From NCBI RefSeq assembly GCF_022842375.1, contig NZ_JALHPR010000027.1, positions 1-64,000 on the forward strand: DNA of 64,000 nucleotides, in the 5' to 3' direction. A program made the position numbers and the translations under genes. A model generated the notes under the pieces. That model searched no databases, was not told where the DNA came from, and saw nothing but the letters and a program-made list of their open reading frames with translations. Shown in pieces: positions 1-8,225 of the stretch. Every line of letters starts with the position of its first letter. Within the stretch, counting starts at the first letter, position 1. The DNA is from Elioraea sp. (GTDB lineage: Bacteria > Pseudomonadota > Alphaproteobacteria > Acetobacterales > Acetobacteraceae).

Positions 1-954
1 CAGCGTGACTGCACCGCCCGTCGCGGGCAGCGCGCCCAGCCGCCCCTCGGCCCATTCCGCAAACGCCCCGCGCCCGCGCGGCGGGCCTGCCGCGAAGCCG
101 CGCGCGGCCTCTGCCTTTGCGCGTGCGCCCTCTGCCTGAGAGAGCCACCCGGCATCGACCATGTTGTCGATGGCCTCGCGCCCGCGCAGGACGGCGGCAT
201 CGGGGTTGGCGCGCGGGTTCAGCCGCGACGGTGCCTTCGGCAGCCCCGCGATCACCGCGGACTGCCACACCGAGAGGCTGCGCGCGGGAACGCCGAAATA
301 GGCGCGCGCAGCGGCATCGATGCCATACGTTCCGGCACCGAGATAGATACGGTTGAGCCAGATGGCGAGGATCTCGTCCTTGCCGTAGCTGCGCTCGAGC
401 CAGAGGGCGAGCAGCGCCTCCTGCCCCTTGCGGCGGAACGAACGCTCAGGCGTGAGAAAGAGGTTCTTCGCGACCTGCTGCGTGATCGTCGAGCCACCCT
501 GCACGACGCGTCCTGCCGCGACATTGGCCACCGCGGCGCGCGCCAGGCCGATGATGTCGAGGCCGAAATGAGAGCGAAACCGCCGGTCCTCGGTGGCCAG
601 CATCGCATCCACCACGTGGCGTGGCAGGGTGCGCGGGTTCACCGTCTCGCCATAGAGGTCGCCCGATTGCGCGAGGATACCACCGGATGCGTCGAGCAAC
701 GTCACGGTCGGCCGCCGCGTTGCCGCGAGCGCGGCTTCTGGGCGCGGCAGGTCCCAGGCGAGCCAGGTGAGGACGCCCGCGCCCGCGATCACCGACCAGA
801 GCGAGACAAGCACGAGGGCGCGCAGCAACCAGCGGCGGCGCCTCGGGCGGGGCTTTCGGCTCGCATCCTGGCGCGGCTTCGCCTTGCGCGCGCCGCTCCG
901 CGCCGCAAGCGGCGTTCGGGCGTGCGGAGCGGGCTGGACCTTCGCCTTCGGCAT
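1..954 (-). CDS. Class A penicillin-binding protein, N-terminal part (runs off the window edge)
   Basis: Bifunctional peptidoglycan synthase of the PBP1A type; only the first 318 residues lie inside the window. Residues 1-41 are a very basic cytoplasmic tail, followed by a membrane anchor at about 42-68. The glycosyltransferase-51 domain follows, with the catalytic-Glu motif EDRRF (E122), the GGSTITQQ motif, a KGQE element and the NRIYLGAGTYGID element. The transpeptidase domain would lie beyond position 1. An in-frame TAG lies just upstream of this ATG, which fixes the longest possible start. The gene is cut by the window, not obviously broken. The exact subclass (1A, 1C or other) cannot be decided without the C-terminal half. 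Confidence 0.9.
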   Translation of the reverse strand, partial: MPKAKVQPAPHARTPLAARSGARKAKPRQDASRKPRPRRRRWLLRALVLVSLWSVIAGAGVLTWLAWDLPRPEAALAATRRPTVTLLDASGGILAQSGDLYGETVNPRTLPRHVVDAMLATEDRRFRSHFGLDIIGLARAAVANVAAGRVVQGGSTITQQVAKNLFLTPERSFRRKGQEALLALWLERSYGKDEILAIWLNRIYLGAGTYGIDAAARAYFGVPARSLSVWQSAVIAGLPKAPSRLNPRANPDAAVLRGREAIDNMVDAGWLSQAEGARAKAEAARGFAAGPPRGRGAFAEWAEGRLGALPATGGAVTL

Positions 955-994
955 CGGTGTTCGCTAGCCCATCGCCGCCGTGTCGCGGAAGCGG

Positions 995-2614
995 TTACGC
1001 CGCGAGGTGCCCCGCGATCAGGTCGGATGCCTTCTCCGCCAGCATGTAGACGGTGGCGTTCGTGTTGCCGCTGGTCATCGCCGGAAAGGCGGAGGCATCG
1101 GCGACGTAGAGGCGGTCAAGCCCACGCACGCGGAGCTCAGGGTCGAGCACCGCCATCGCGTCGCCATCGGGGCCCATGCGCGCCGAGCAACACGGGTGAT
1201 AGACGGTCGAGCCGCGCGAGCGGGCGACGGCAAGCAACTCCTCGTCGCTCTCCGCCGCGGGGCCTGGCAGCGCCTCGGGGCCGACATGCGCGTCGAGCGG
1301 TGCCGTGGCGGCCCAGCGCCGGCAGAACCGCATGCCCCAGACCAGCGCGCGGCGATCCTCCTCCGCCGTCAGGTATCCCGGGCGGATGCGCGGCGCTGCT
1401 GCCGGATCGGGTGAGGTGATTTCGACCTCGCCGCGGCTCTCGGGCCTGTGCTGCCACACGCCCATCGAGACGCCGGGCTCATCCTCGAGATGGCCGAACC
1501 GGCCCTCGCGCCACGAGCCGGGTGCGACGACGGCCTGGATGTCGGGGCTCGCCAGTCCCTCGCGCGAGCGGATGAACGCCGTGATCATGCCGGCGGAGCA
1601 GGTGAGGATGCCCTCGCCCTTCACGGCCCAGCGCGCGATCTCGCGCACGAGTGCCAAGCCGTGGCTGCGCTCGTTGGCGGTGGGAAGGCCGCGCACGCGC
1701 CAGGCCATGCGCATGAGGTAGTGGTCGGTCAGGTTGCGGCCGACGCCGGGGCTGTCGTGCAGCACGGGAATGCCGGCGCGGGCGAGCACCTCGGCCGGCC
1801 CGATGCCGGAGAGCTGCAGGAGCTGCGGCGTGCCGATCGCGCCGGCGCACAGGATCACCGCGCGCCTGGCCGTGATCCTCTCCTCGCGCCCCGCGCGGCG
1901 AAGCGCGATGCCGCTCGCCCGCCTGTCCTCGAACGTCACGGCGGTGACGACCGCATCGGTGATGATCGCGAGGTTCGGCCGGCGGGAGGCGGGGTCGAGG
2001 AAGGCTTCCTTCGCGCCCGACCGCCAGCGCCCCTGCCGTGTCTGCTGTGTCCAGGCCACGCCGTCCTGGACCGGGCCGTTATAGTCGGGGTTGTAGGGCA
2101 GGCCGAGACGCTGCGCTGCCGTCATGAACCCTTCGAGAAGCGGCCCACGCTCGACCACCTGCGTGACGGCGACGCCCGTGGCAGCCTTGGCACCGCGCCC
2201 GCGCGAGGCATCGCCGTCGGGCCCGTCATAACGTTCGGTGCGCTGGAAATACGGCACCACCTCGTCGTAGCTCCAGCCACGGCAGCCCTTCTGGGCCCAG
2301 CCGTCAAAGTCGGCCGCCTGGCCACGCACCTGCATCAGCCCGTTGATCGCCGAGGAGCCGCCGAGCCCACGCCCACGCGGGAACAGGATGGCGCGATCGG
2401 CCGTCGCCGGATCGGGCGCGGTGCGATAGCCCCAGGTGAGGTCGCTGTGTTCCATCAGCCGCGAATAGCCGGCGGGAAGGCGGCTCAACGGGTGGCCCCC
2501 CGCGCCGCCAGCCTCGACGAGGGTGACGGTCAGCGAGGGGTCGGCCGAGAGGCGGTTGGCGAGCAGGCAGCCTGCGCTGCCTGCCCCAACGATCAGAAGG
2601 TCGGTCTGCGACAC
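995..2614 (-). CDS. GMC family oxidoreductase (choline-dehydrogenase-like)
   Basis: FAD-dependent alcohol or choline dehydrogenase-like flavoprotein of about 539 residues. The N-terminus has the ADP-binding fingerprint LLIVGAGSAGC, followed by the GMC signature region GRGLGGSSAINGL. The C-terminus holds VYHPCCSARMG and the SGNTNATVYMLAEKASDLI segment, which carries the His/Asn active-site pair of the family. The GTG start at 2614 follows the CBS gene stop by four bases. A GTG at 2665 would add 17 residues overlapping the upstream gene and lacks a well-placed ribosome site. No signal peptide is visible, so it is probably cytoplasmic. It probably shares a transcript with the CBS-BON gene. Substrate is unknown. 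Confidence 0.9.
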   Translation of the reverse strand: MSQTDLLIVGAGSAGCLLANRLSADPSLTVTLVEAGGAGGHPLSRLPAGYSRLMEHSDLTWGYRTAPDPATADRAILFPRGRGLGGSSAINGLMQVRGQAADFDGWAQKGCRGWSYDEVVPYFQRTERYDGPDGDASRGRGAKAATGVAVTQVVERGPLLEGFMTAAQRLGLPYNPDYNGPVQDGVAWTQQTRQGRWRSGAKEAFLDPASRRPNLAIITDAVVTAVTFEDRRASGIALRRAGREERITARRAVILCAGAIGTPQLLQLSGIGPAEVLARAGIPVLHDSPGVGRNLTDHYLMRMAWRVRGLPTANERSHGLALVREIARWAVKGEGILTCSAGMITAFIRSREGLASPDIQAVVAPGSWREGRFGHLEDEPGVSMGVWQHRPESRGEVEITSPDPAAAPRIRPGYLTAEEDRRALVWGMRFCRRWAATAPLDAHVGPEALPGPAAESDEELLAVARSRGSTVYHPCCSARMGPDGDAMAVLDPELRVRGLDRLYVADASAFPAMTSGNTNATVYMLAEKASDLIAGHLAA

Positions 2615-2618
2615 GCCA

Positions 2619-3305
2619 TCAGGAATAGACGTAGAGCGGCCCGACGACGAGATGGTCCTCGACACCCTTCACGCCGGCCACGCCCTCGGCCAGCACGCGG
2701 AGCGCGCGGCGATAGTCGTCGGAGCCGCAATAGCCGTAGAACTCGACCACGCCGTCCTTCACCACCACCGTGGTGTAGAAGGTCGAGGCCCAGGACTGCT
2801 TCTTCATCTCGTTCACGACCGTGCGATAGATGCCCTCGTCCGACGTATCCGACGGTGCGGTGGTCGGCGGCGAGACCAGCGCGCGCAGGAGATCGGCGCG
2901 GCTGACGATGCCGGCGAGCCTGCCGTCACGCAGCACCACGACGCGGCGGATATTCACCTTCTCCAGCATCTCCGCGATCTCGCCGACGGGGGTGTCCTCC
3001 GTCACCGTGATCATGTGCGTGGTCATGATGTCCTTGGCCGTGCGGCCGTGCGACTTCACATACTGCTCTGCCATCCGGCTCGGGTCGGCGAACAGGCTCT
3101 TGAAGAAGCCGGGCGTCTCGTCCTCTCGGCCGGCCACCTGGCGCAGCAGGTCGCTCTCCGAGACGAGGCCGAGCACCTTGCGGTCGGCATCGGTCACCGG
3201 CACCGCGCTGATGTGGCGCTCGGCCAGCAGCCGGGCCACGCCCATCACGGGTGTGTTCGGCGCCACCGTCACCACGTCCGGCGTCATCAGGTCACGTGCC
3301 TTCAT
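2619..3305 (-). CDS. CBS-domain pair plus BON domain protein
   Basis: Protein of 228 residues with two CBS motifs (about residues 7-60 and 95-150) that usually bind adenosyl ligands, followed by a C-terminal BON-like domain (about 160-228). CBS proteins of this type act as energy or redox sensors. The ATG at 3305 is preceded by a strong AGGAGG; a longer frame upstream lacks such a site. The gene sits directly upstream of the GMC oxidoreductase on the same strand. An FNR-type box (3405-3418) lies about 100 bases upstream, placed as in an activator-dependent promoter, which fits the known link of CBS-BON proteins with low-oxygen regulons. The role in that regulon is inferred. Confidence 0.9.
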   Translation of the reverse strand: MKARDLMTPDVVTVAPNTPVMGVARLLAERHISAVPVTDADRKVLGLVSESDLLRQVAGREDETPGFFKSLFADPSRMAEQYVKSHGRTAKDIMTTHMITVTEDTPVGEIAEMLEKVNIRRVVVLRDGRLAGIVSRADLLRALVSPPTTAPSDTSDEGIYRTVVNEMKKQSWASTFYTTVVVKDGVVEFYGYCGSDDYRRALRVLAEGVAGVKGVEDHLVVGPLYVYS

Positions 3306-3404
3306 GGCATCCCCCTCCTGGTCTCGTTGTGTGTGCGGCGGAAGCATACATCCGCCATCCGGTCTGTCATGGGGGCATATCAGCGCAGATGTCCTGCGGC
3401 TGCC

Positions 3405-3418
3405 TTGATGTGCGTCAA
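3405..3418. promoter_or_regulatory. FNR/FixK-type anaerobox
   Basis: The sequence TTGATGTGCGTCAA matches the FNR/FixK half-site pattern TTGAT-N4-GTCAA. It lies in the divergent spacer between the CBS-BON gene and the TAXI receptor gene. If class II spacing applies to the minus-strand gene, transcription would begin near 3370, with a -10-like GATATG element at a suitable place. A match of this length in a 220-base spacer is unlikely by chance, but binding is not shown. Confidence 0.55.
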
Positions 3419-3528
3419 CGGCCGGATGGAATGCGCGCGGTTTGCGTCGCGCGCCCGTGCTGCGTATGGTCGACGGAAGGGCCTTTCGGGCATCTGGAAC
3501 CGGTCAGGCCCGGGGAGGAGACAAGAAA

Positions 3529-4512
3529 ATGACGACATCACTGAACCGCCGCGCCGTGCTGGCCGGCACTGCTGGCCTCGGGCTCGCCTCGGTCGCCGGC
3601 CCGGCCCTCGGCCAGGCGCAGCAACTGGCCATCGCCACCGGCACGACGGGCGGCGTCTACTACCCGCTCGGCGGTGGCATGGCGTCGATCTTCAGTCGGA
3701 CCATCCCGGGCATGAGTGCCACGGTGGAGGTGACGGGCGGCTCGGTCGCCAACCTCCAGCTGCTCGGTGCGAACCGCGTCGGCATGGTCCTCACGCAGGT
3801 CGATGCCGCGGTCGATGCCGTGGCCGGCAAGGAGCGCTTCACCGGCAGGCCGGTGCCCGCGCGCGCCATCCTCGTGATGTACACGAACCGCATGCAGGTG
3901 GTGACGGTGGCATCGACCGGCATCACCAAGATGGCGGACCTCAAGGGCAAGCGCGTGTCGACCGGCGCACCGGGAAGTGCCACCGAGGTGATGGCCTTCC
4001 GCCTGATCGAGGCGGCGGGCATCGACCGCGAGAAGGATTTCCGCGCCCGCGAGCGCCTGTCGCCGGCCGAGAGCACGAACGCCATCAAGGACGGCAAGCT
4101 CGACGCCTACTTCTTCGTCTCGGGCGTGCCGACCTCGGCGATCACCGACCTCGGCGCCTCGCCGGGCCAGCGCCTCGTTCTCGTCGACCATGCCGAGTTC
4201 GTGCCGGCGATCGTTGCGAAGCACGGCCCGGTCTACTTCGCCGAGGAGATCGCGGCCGGCACCTATCCGGGACAGACCGCGCCGAACAAGCAGATGTCGG
4301 TGGCCAACGTGATCGCCGTGCGCGCCGACATGCCTGATGGGCTCGTTGGCCAGCTTCTCGCCGCGATCTGGGACAACCTGCCCGATCTTCACCTCGTGCA
4401 CGCCGAGGCGCGGAACTTCAGGATCGAGAACCAGAAATCGGCTGCGGCCGGCATCCCCTGGCATCCCGCGGCCGAGACCTTCTGGAAGGCCCGCGGCGCC
4501 TCGCTCGCCTGA
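3529..4512 (+). CDS. TAXI family TRAP transporter solute receptor
   Basis: Periplasmic receptor of a tripartite ATP-independent transporter, 327 residues. The N-terminus carries a Tat-like leader (NRRAVLAGTAGLGLASVAGPALGQA), and the mature start QLAIATGTTGGVYYPLGG is the typical TAXI opening, followed by TVEVTGGSVANLQLL. The family binds small organic acids or amino acids such as glutamate and 2-oxoglutarate; the ligand here is unknown. The ATG at 3529 has a GGGGAGGAG ribosome site. The fused permease gene follows after a strong hairpin, so the two form one transport operon. Confidence 0.93.
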   Translation: MTTSLNRRAVLAGTAGLGLASVAGPALGQAQQLAIATGTTGGVYYPLGGGMASIFSRTIPGMSATVEVTGGSVANLQLLGANRVGMVLTQVDAAVDAVAGKERFTGRPVPARAILVMYTNRMQVVTVASTGITKMADLKGKRVSTGAPGSATEVMAFRLIEAAGIDREKDFRARERLSPAESTNAIKDGKLDAYFFVSGVPTSAITDLGASPGQRLVLVDHAEFVPAIVAKHGPVYFAEEIAAGTYPGQTAPNKQMSVANVIAVRADMPDGLVGQLLAAIWDNLPDLHLVHAEARNFRIENQKSAAAGIPWHPAAETFWKARGASLA

Positions 4513-4532
4513 GCGATCGGGAAGGACGTGAC

Positions 4533-4558
4533 GGGCGGGGGCTTCGCTGCCCCCGCCC
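4533..4558 (+). terminator. Strong hairpin between TRAP receptor and permease genes
   Basis: A perfect 10-base-pair stem, GGGCGGGGGC pairing with GCCCCCGCCC around a TTCGCT loop. It lies in the 70-base gap between the receptor and permease genes and has no T-run. It is better read as an intra-operon stabilising or partially attenuating hairpin that leaves more receptor than permease mRNA, as is common for binding-protein transporters. Confidence 0.6.
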
Positions 4559-4582
4559 CCATCGCCTCAGCCCAGTACCGTC

Positions 4583-6595
4583 ATGAGCACCGTCAACGAA
4601 CAGCACCACCTGCCGCCAGAGGCGGCGGAACTCGACGATCGCACGGCCGCCGAGGTCGAGGCGCTGATCGAGCAGGAGGAGGGCGCGCAGAACCGCTTCC
4701 GCGGCCCGCTCGCGATCGTGGGCACCCTCCTCGCGCTGGCGATGAGTTCGTTCCACCTCTATGCCGCGGTCGACATCGTGCCGACGATGTACATGCGCTA
4801 CATCCATGTCGGCTTCGTGCTGGTTCTGACGTTCCTGCTGTTCCCCGCCGCCAGACGCTTCCGCAACCGGCTGATGCCGTGGGATGTCGCGCTGATCGCG
4901 GCCGCGCTCTTCGTGATGCACTACATCATCACCGGCGGCGACGAGCTGACCGATCGGGCGATCTTCCCCGAGCCGATGGACCTCGTCGTCGGCTGGGGCC
5001 TGCTCGTGCTCGTGCTCGAGGCGGCGCGGCGCACCACCGGGTCGATCATGCCCGGCATCTCCATCGCCTTCCTGCTCTACGCCTTCTTCGGCAACCACCT
5101 GCCCGCCCCCTGGACCCACCAGGGCTATGACAGCGAGCGGCTGATCCCGCACCTGACGATCACGCTGGAGGGCATCTTCGGCACCGCCGTCGATGTCTCC
5201 TCCTCGCTGATCATCCTGTTCACCATCTTCGGCGCGGTGCTGCAGGTGACGGGGGCGGGGAAGTTCTTCGTCGATTTCTCCTTCGCGCTGATGGGCGGCA
5301 AGGCCTCCTCCGCCGGTCGCACCGTGGTGCTGTCGTCGTTCCTCCTCGGCGGGCCCTCCGGCTCTGGGGTCGCGACGACCGTGACGCTGGGTTCCGTCGC
5401 CTGGCCGATGATGAAGCGCGTCGGCTATTCGCCGCACGATGCCGGCGGGCTGCTCGCGGCGGGCGGGCTGGGCGCGATCATTTCACCGCCGGTGCTGGGG
5501 GCTGCCGCGTTCCTGATCGCCGAGTTCCTGAAGATCTCGTATCTCCAGGTCATCGAGATGGCGATCATCCCGACCGTGCTCTACTACGCCGGCCTGCTTT
5601 TCATGGTGGAGCTCGACCAGCGCGCCCTCGGCGTGAAGGAGACCGGGAAGGAGGGCTTCGCCGAGAGCGCGGGCGAGCTGTTCCGCAAGTACTGGTTCCA
5701 CCTCACCTCGCTCGTCTCCATCGTCGCGTTCCTGCTGGTCGGCTATTCGGCGACGCTCTCTGTCGTGTACGCGACCGCCGTCGCGGCGGCGCTCTCCTGG
5801 CTTCGCCGCGAATGCGCGATGACGCCGCGGAAGGCGATCACCGCCCTCGAGGGCGGTGCGGTGCAGGTGCTGAACGTCGCCGCCACCTGCGCCTGCGCCG
5901 GCATCATCGTCGGCGTCGTCACGCTCACCGGGCTCGGGCTCAAGTTCTCCGAGATCGCGATCCGTTACGCTGGCGGATCGCTGGCGCTGACGGCGGTCTA
6001 TACCGGGCTGATCGTGTGGGTGATCGGCCTCGCCGTTCCCGTCACCGCCTCCTACATCATCTCGGCCGTCATCGCCGCACCGGCGCTGATCAAGCTCGGC
6101 GTTCCCGATTTCGCCGCGCACATGTTCATCTTCTACTACGCCGTGCTGTCAGAGGTGTCGCCGCCGACCGCACTCTCGCCCTTCGCCGCCGCAGCGATCA
6201 CCGGCGCCGGGCCCTATCGCACCACGCTGATGGCGTGGAAGTACACGCTGCCCGCCTTCGTGCTGCCCTTCATGTTCGTGACTGATCCGCTCGGCGTCGG
6301 GCTGCTGCTCCAGCGCGCGCCAGGCATGACCTGGGGTGATGTCGCGTGGATCACCACGCTCGCGACGCTCGGCCTTGGGCTTCTCGCCGCCGCCGCGCAG
6401 GGCATGGGCTTCCGCCGCATGGCGGGGTGGGAGCGCTGGGCGCTCGCGCTCGCCGGTACGCTGCTGGTGTTCCCCGCCGCGGTCGACGGGCTGCTGGAAT
6501 GGGCCAGCGGCGTGTCAATTCCAGCGCCGCACTGGGCGGGCATCGTGCTCGGCGCCGTCCTGCTCACCTTCCAGCGATTACGCCCCGCGCGATAG
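4583..6595 (+). CDS. TRAP transporter permease, fused 4TM/12TM type
   Basis: Membrane component of the TAXI-TRAP system, 670 residues, combining the small (DctQ-like) and large (DctM-like) subunits in one chain, as is usual for TAXI systems. A short hydrophilic N-terminus (about 1-45) is followed by many hydrophobic helices. The conserved core segments GGPSGSGVATTVTLGSVAWP and GGLGAIISPPVLGAAAFLIAEF are visible, as is SEVSPPTALSPFAAAAITGA near the C-terminal core. The receptor gene immediately upstream supplies the substrate. The start lacks a good Shine-Dalgarno sequence; the chosen ATG gives the expected family N-terminus. Confidence 0.95.
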   Translation: MSTVNEQHHLPPEAAELDDRTAAEVEALIEQEEGAQNRFRGPLAIVGTLLALAMSSFHLYAAVDIVPTMYMRYIHVGFVLVLTFLLFPAARRFRNRLMPWDVALIAAALFVMHYIITGGDELTDRAIFPEPMDLVVGWGLLVLVLEAARRTTGSIMPGISIAFLLYAFFGNHLPAPWTHQGYDSERLIPHLTITLEGIFGTAVDVSSSLIILFTIFGAVLQVTGAGKFFVDFSFALMGGKASSAGRTVVLSSFLLGGPSGSGVATTVTLGSVAWPMMKRVGYSPHDAGGLLAAGGLGAIISPPVLGAAAFLIAEFLKISYLQVIEMAIIPTVLYYAGLLFMVELDQRALGVKETGKEGFAESAGELFRKYWFHLTSLVSIVAFLLVGYSATLSVVYATAVAAALSWLRRECAMTPRKAITALEGGAVQVLNVAATCACAGIIVGVVTLTGLGLKFSEIAIRYAGGSLALTAVYTGLIVWVIGLAVPVTASYIISAVIAAPALIKLGVPDFAAHMFIFYYAVLSEVSPPTALSPFAAAAITGAGPYRTTLMAWKYTLPAFVLPFMFVTDPLGVGLLLQRAPGMTWGDVAWITTLATLGLGLLAAAAQGMGFRRMAGWERWALALAGTLLVFPAAVDGLLEWASGVSIPAPHWAGIVLGAVLLTFQRLRPAR

Positions 6596-6616
6596 GCGCT
6601 GCCGCGTCCGCGCGCT

Positions 6617-7513
6617 ATGGTGCGGGGCATGGCATCGCCGCCGTTGCTGACAGAACCCGTGCCCGATTATGGTTCCGCAATCGGAATGCACCGGCTCGTG
6701 CGCCGCATCGTCGCGCGCAACCCGGGGCCGATGACCTGCCACGGCACCTCGACCTGGATCGTCGGCGAGCGCCACGTCGCGGTGATCGACCCGGGGCCTG
6801 ACGATCCCGCGCATCGCCGTGCCCTGCTCGCGGCCCTGGCCGGCGAGGTGGTGACGCATGTCCTTGTCACCCACGGCCACCATGATCATTCGGCGGGTGC
6901 TGCCGGCTTTGCCGCTGCCGTTGGCGCGGCGGTGTACGGCTTCGGCAGGCCGGAGGCTGCGCGCACCGTCTCGGTCGGAGCCGGCCACCCGCCCTTCCTG
7001 CCCGACCAGTCATTGGCGGACGGCGAGGCGATCGCTGGCCCCGGCTGGACGCTCACCGCCATCCACACGCCAGGCCACGCGTCGGACCATCTCTGCTTCG
7101 CGCTGGACGGCGAGGGCGTGTTGTTCTCCGGTGACCATGTGATGGGCTGGTCGACCTCCATGGTCTCGCCGCCCGATGGCGACATGGGTGCCTACATCGC
7201 CTCCCTCCGCCGCCTGCTTGGCCGAAGCGAGACCGTCTACCTGCCGGGTCATGGCCCGGCGATCAACGACCCGCGCGGCCACACCGAGGCGCTGCTCGCC
7301 CACAGGCTCGCCCGCGAGGCAGCAATCCTCGCTGCGCTGCGCGCCGGCAATGCGTCGGCCGCCGCAATCGTGCCGACCCTGTACCCAGGCCTTGCCGAGC
7401 CACTGGTGCGAGCGGCCGCGCGCTCTGTCCTCGCCCATCTCCTCAAACTCGAAGCCGATGGGGTGGCGGAGCGTCTTCAGGGCCCGGAGGAGGCCTTCCG
7501 CGCGGTGAACTGA
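6617..7513 (+). CDS. MBL-fold metallohydrolase (LACTB2-like)
   Basis: Metallo-beta-lactamase superfamily protein of 298 residues. The metal-binding motif THGHHDHSAG is at about residue 84, with further ligands in IHTPGHASDHLCF, SGDHVMG and YLPGHGPAI. The C-terminal ~90 residues form a small helical, winged-helix-like extension typical of the LACTB2 group, whose human member is an endoribonuclease. It begins 21 bases after the TRAP permease. A second ATG at 6629 is an equally good start. The last 37 bases overlap the convergent NUDIX gene. The substrate is unknown. Confidence 0.88.
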   Translation: MVRGMASPPLLTEPVPDYGSAIGMHRLVRRIVARNPGPMTCHGTSTWIVGERHVAVIDPGPDDPAHRRALLAALAGEVVTHVLVTHGHHDHSAGAAGFAAAVGAAVYGFGRPEAARTVSVGAGHPPFLPDQSLADGEAIAGPGWTLTAIHTPGHASDHLCFALDGEGVLFSGDHVMGWSTSMVSPPDGDMGAYIASLRRLLGRSETVYLPGHGPAINDPRGHTEALLAHRLAREAAILAALRAGNASAAAIVPTLYPGLAEPLVRAAARSVLAHLLKLEADGVAERLQGPEEAFRAVN

Positions 7514-8100
7514 CCGGCGGGGAAACGGCGAAGCGCACCGCCGCGGTGCCGCCAGGTGCCGGGGACGTGCGTGTCTCGCCCGCCCGGCCCGAGCGAGAGC
7601 CAGGACGAGAGTTCCTCCATCACCACCCGCGTCGGCTGCGACAGCTCGAGTGTGACGGCTTCGGTGAGCGCAACCCAGCGCAGGAACTCGAGCTCTCCCG
7701 ACCCGCCCAGCGTGCCGGAGAACGCCTCGGCCCCCGCCACGAGGAAGCGCGCATCGAAGCGGATCGGCAGGTGCGCGGGCGTGACGAGCCGGCAGAGATA
7801 GGCGAGCGGCACGTCGCGCGCGGGGACGAGGCCGGTTTCCTCCACCGTCTCGCGCAGCGCGGCGGCGGCGAAGGCGGGCGGGAGGCCGGGGCAGGAGGGG
7901 GCCGGGGCCATCCTGTCCTCGCGGTCGATCCTGCCGCCAGGGAACACCAGGGCGCGCGGCATGAACCGGTGCCTCGCCGAGCGCTGGCCCATCAGCACCG
8001 CTGGCCCATCATCCCCCTCGCGCAGGATCACGAGGCTCGCTGCATCGGCCGGCTTCACGGGGCGTGGGCTTGTGGCGGGGGCTGCGTGACTGTCCGGCAT
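7477..8100 (-). CDS. NUDIX hydrolase
   Basis: Pyrophosphohydrolase of 207 residues. The NUDIX box is recognisable but stretched: GGRID is separated by an insertion from AAALRETVEETGLV, as in the NUDT19/CoA-type branch. It probably cleaves a nucleoside-diphosphate derivative or a CoA derivative; the substrate cannot be read from the sequence. The ATG at 8100 is chosen because the conserved region starts about 20 residues in; an upstream in-frame ATG at 8124 is possible. The gene is convergent with, and overlaps, the MBL hydrolase end by 37 bases. Confidence 0.85.
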   Translation of the reverse strand: MPDSHAAPATSPRPVKPADAASLVILREGDDGPAVLMGQRSARHRFMPRALVFPGGRIDREDRMAPAPSCPGLPPAFAAAALRETVEETGLVPARDVPLAYLCRLVTPAHLPIRFDARFLVAGAEAFSGTLGGSGELEFLRWVALTEAVTLELSQPTRVVMEELSSWLSLGPGGRDTHVPGTWRHRGGALRRFPAGQFTARKASSGP

Positions 8101-8225
8101 GAGGCAAGGGTAAGCCTCTTCCATCGCGCCGCAAGTGCGGGCCGGTCGTGACGTGCCCGCCCGCCCGCCCTCTGAACTTGATGCAGCGCAACGCCGGCGG
8201 GAGGACCGTGGGCTAGGGTGCTGCC

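Noticed and set aside
1448-2905. Long plus-strand open frame opposite the GMC oxidoreductase and CBS genes
   Set aside because: It is antisense to two clearly conserved genes and has no recognisable motif or ribosome site.
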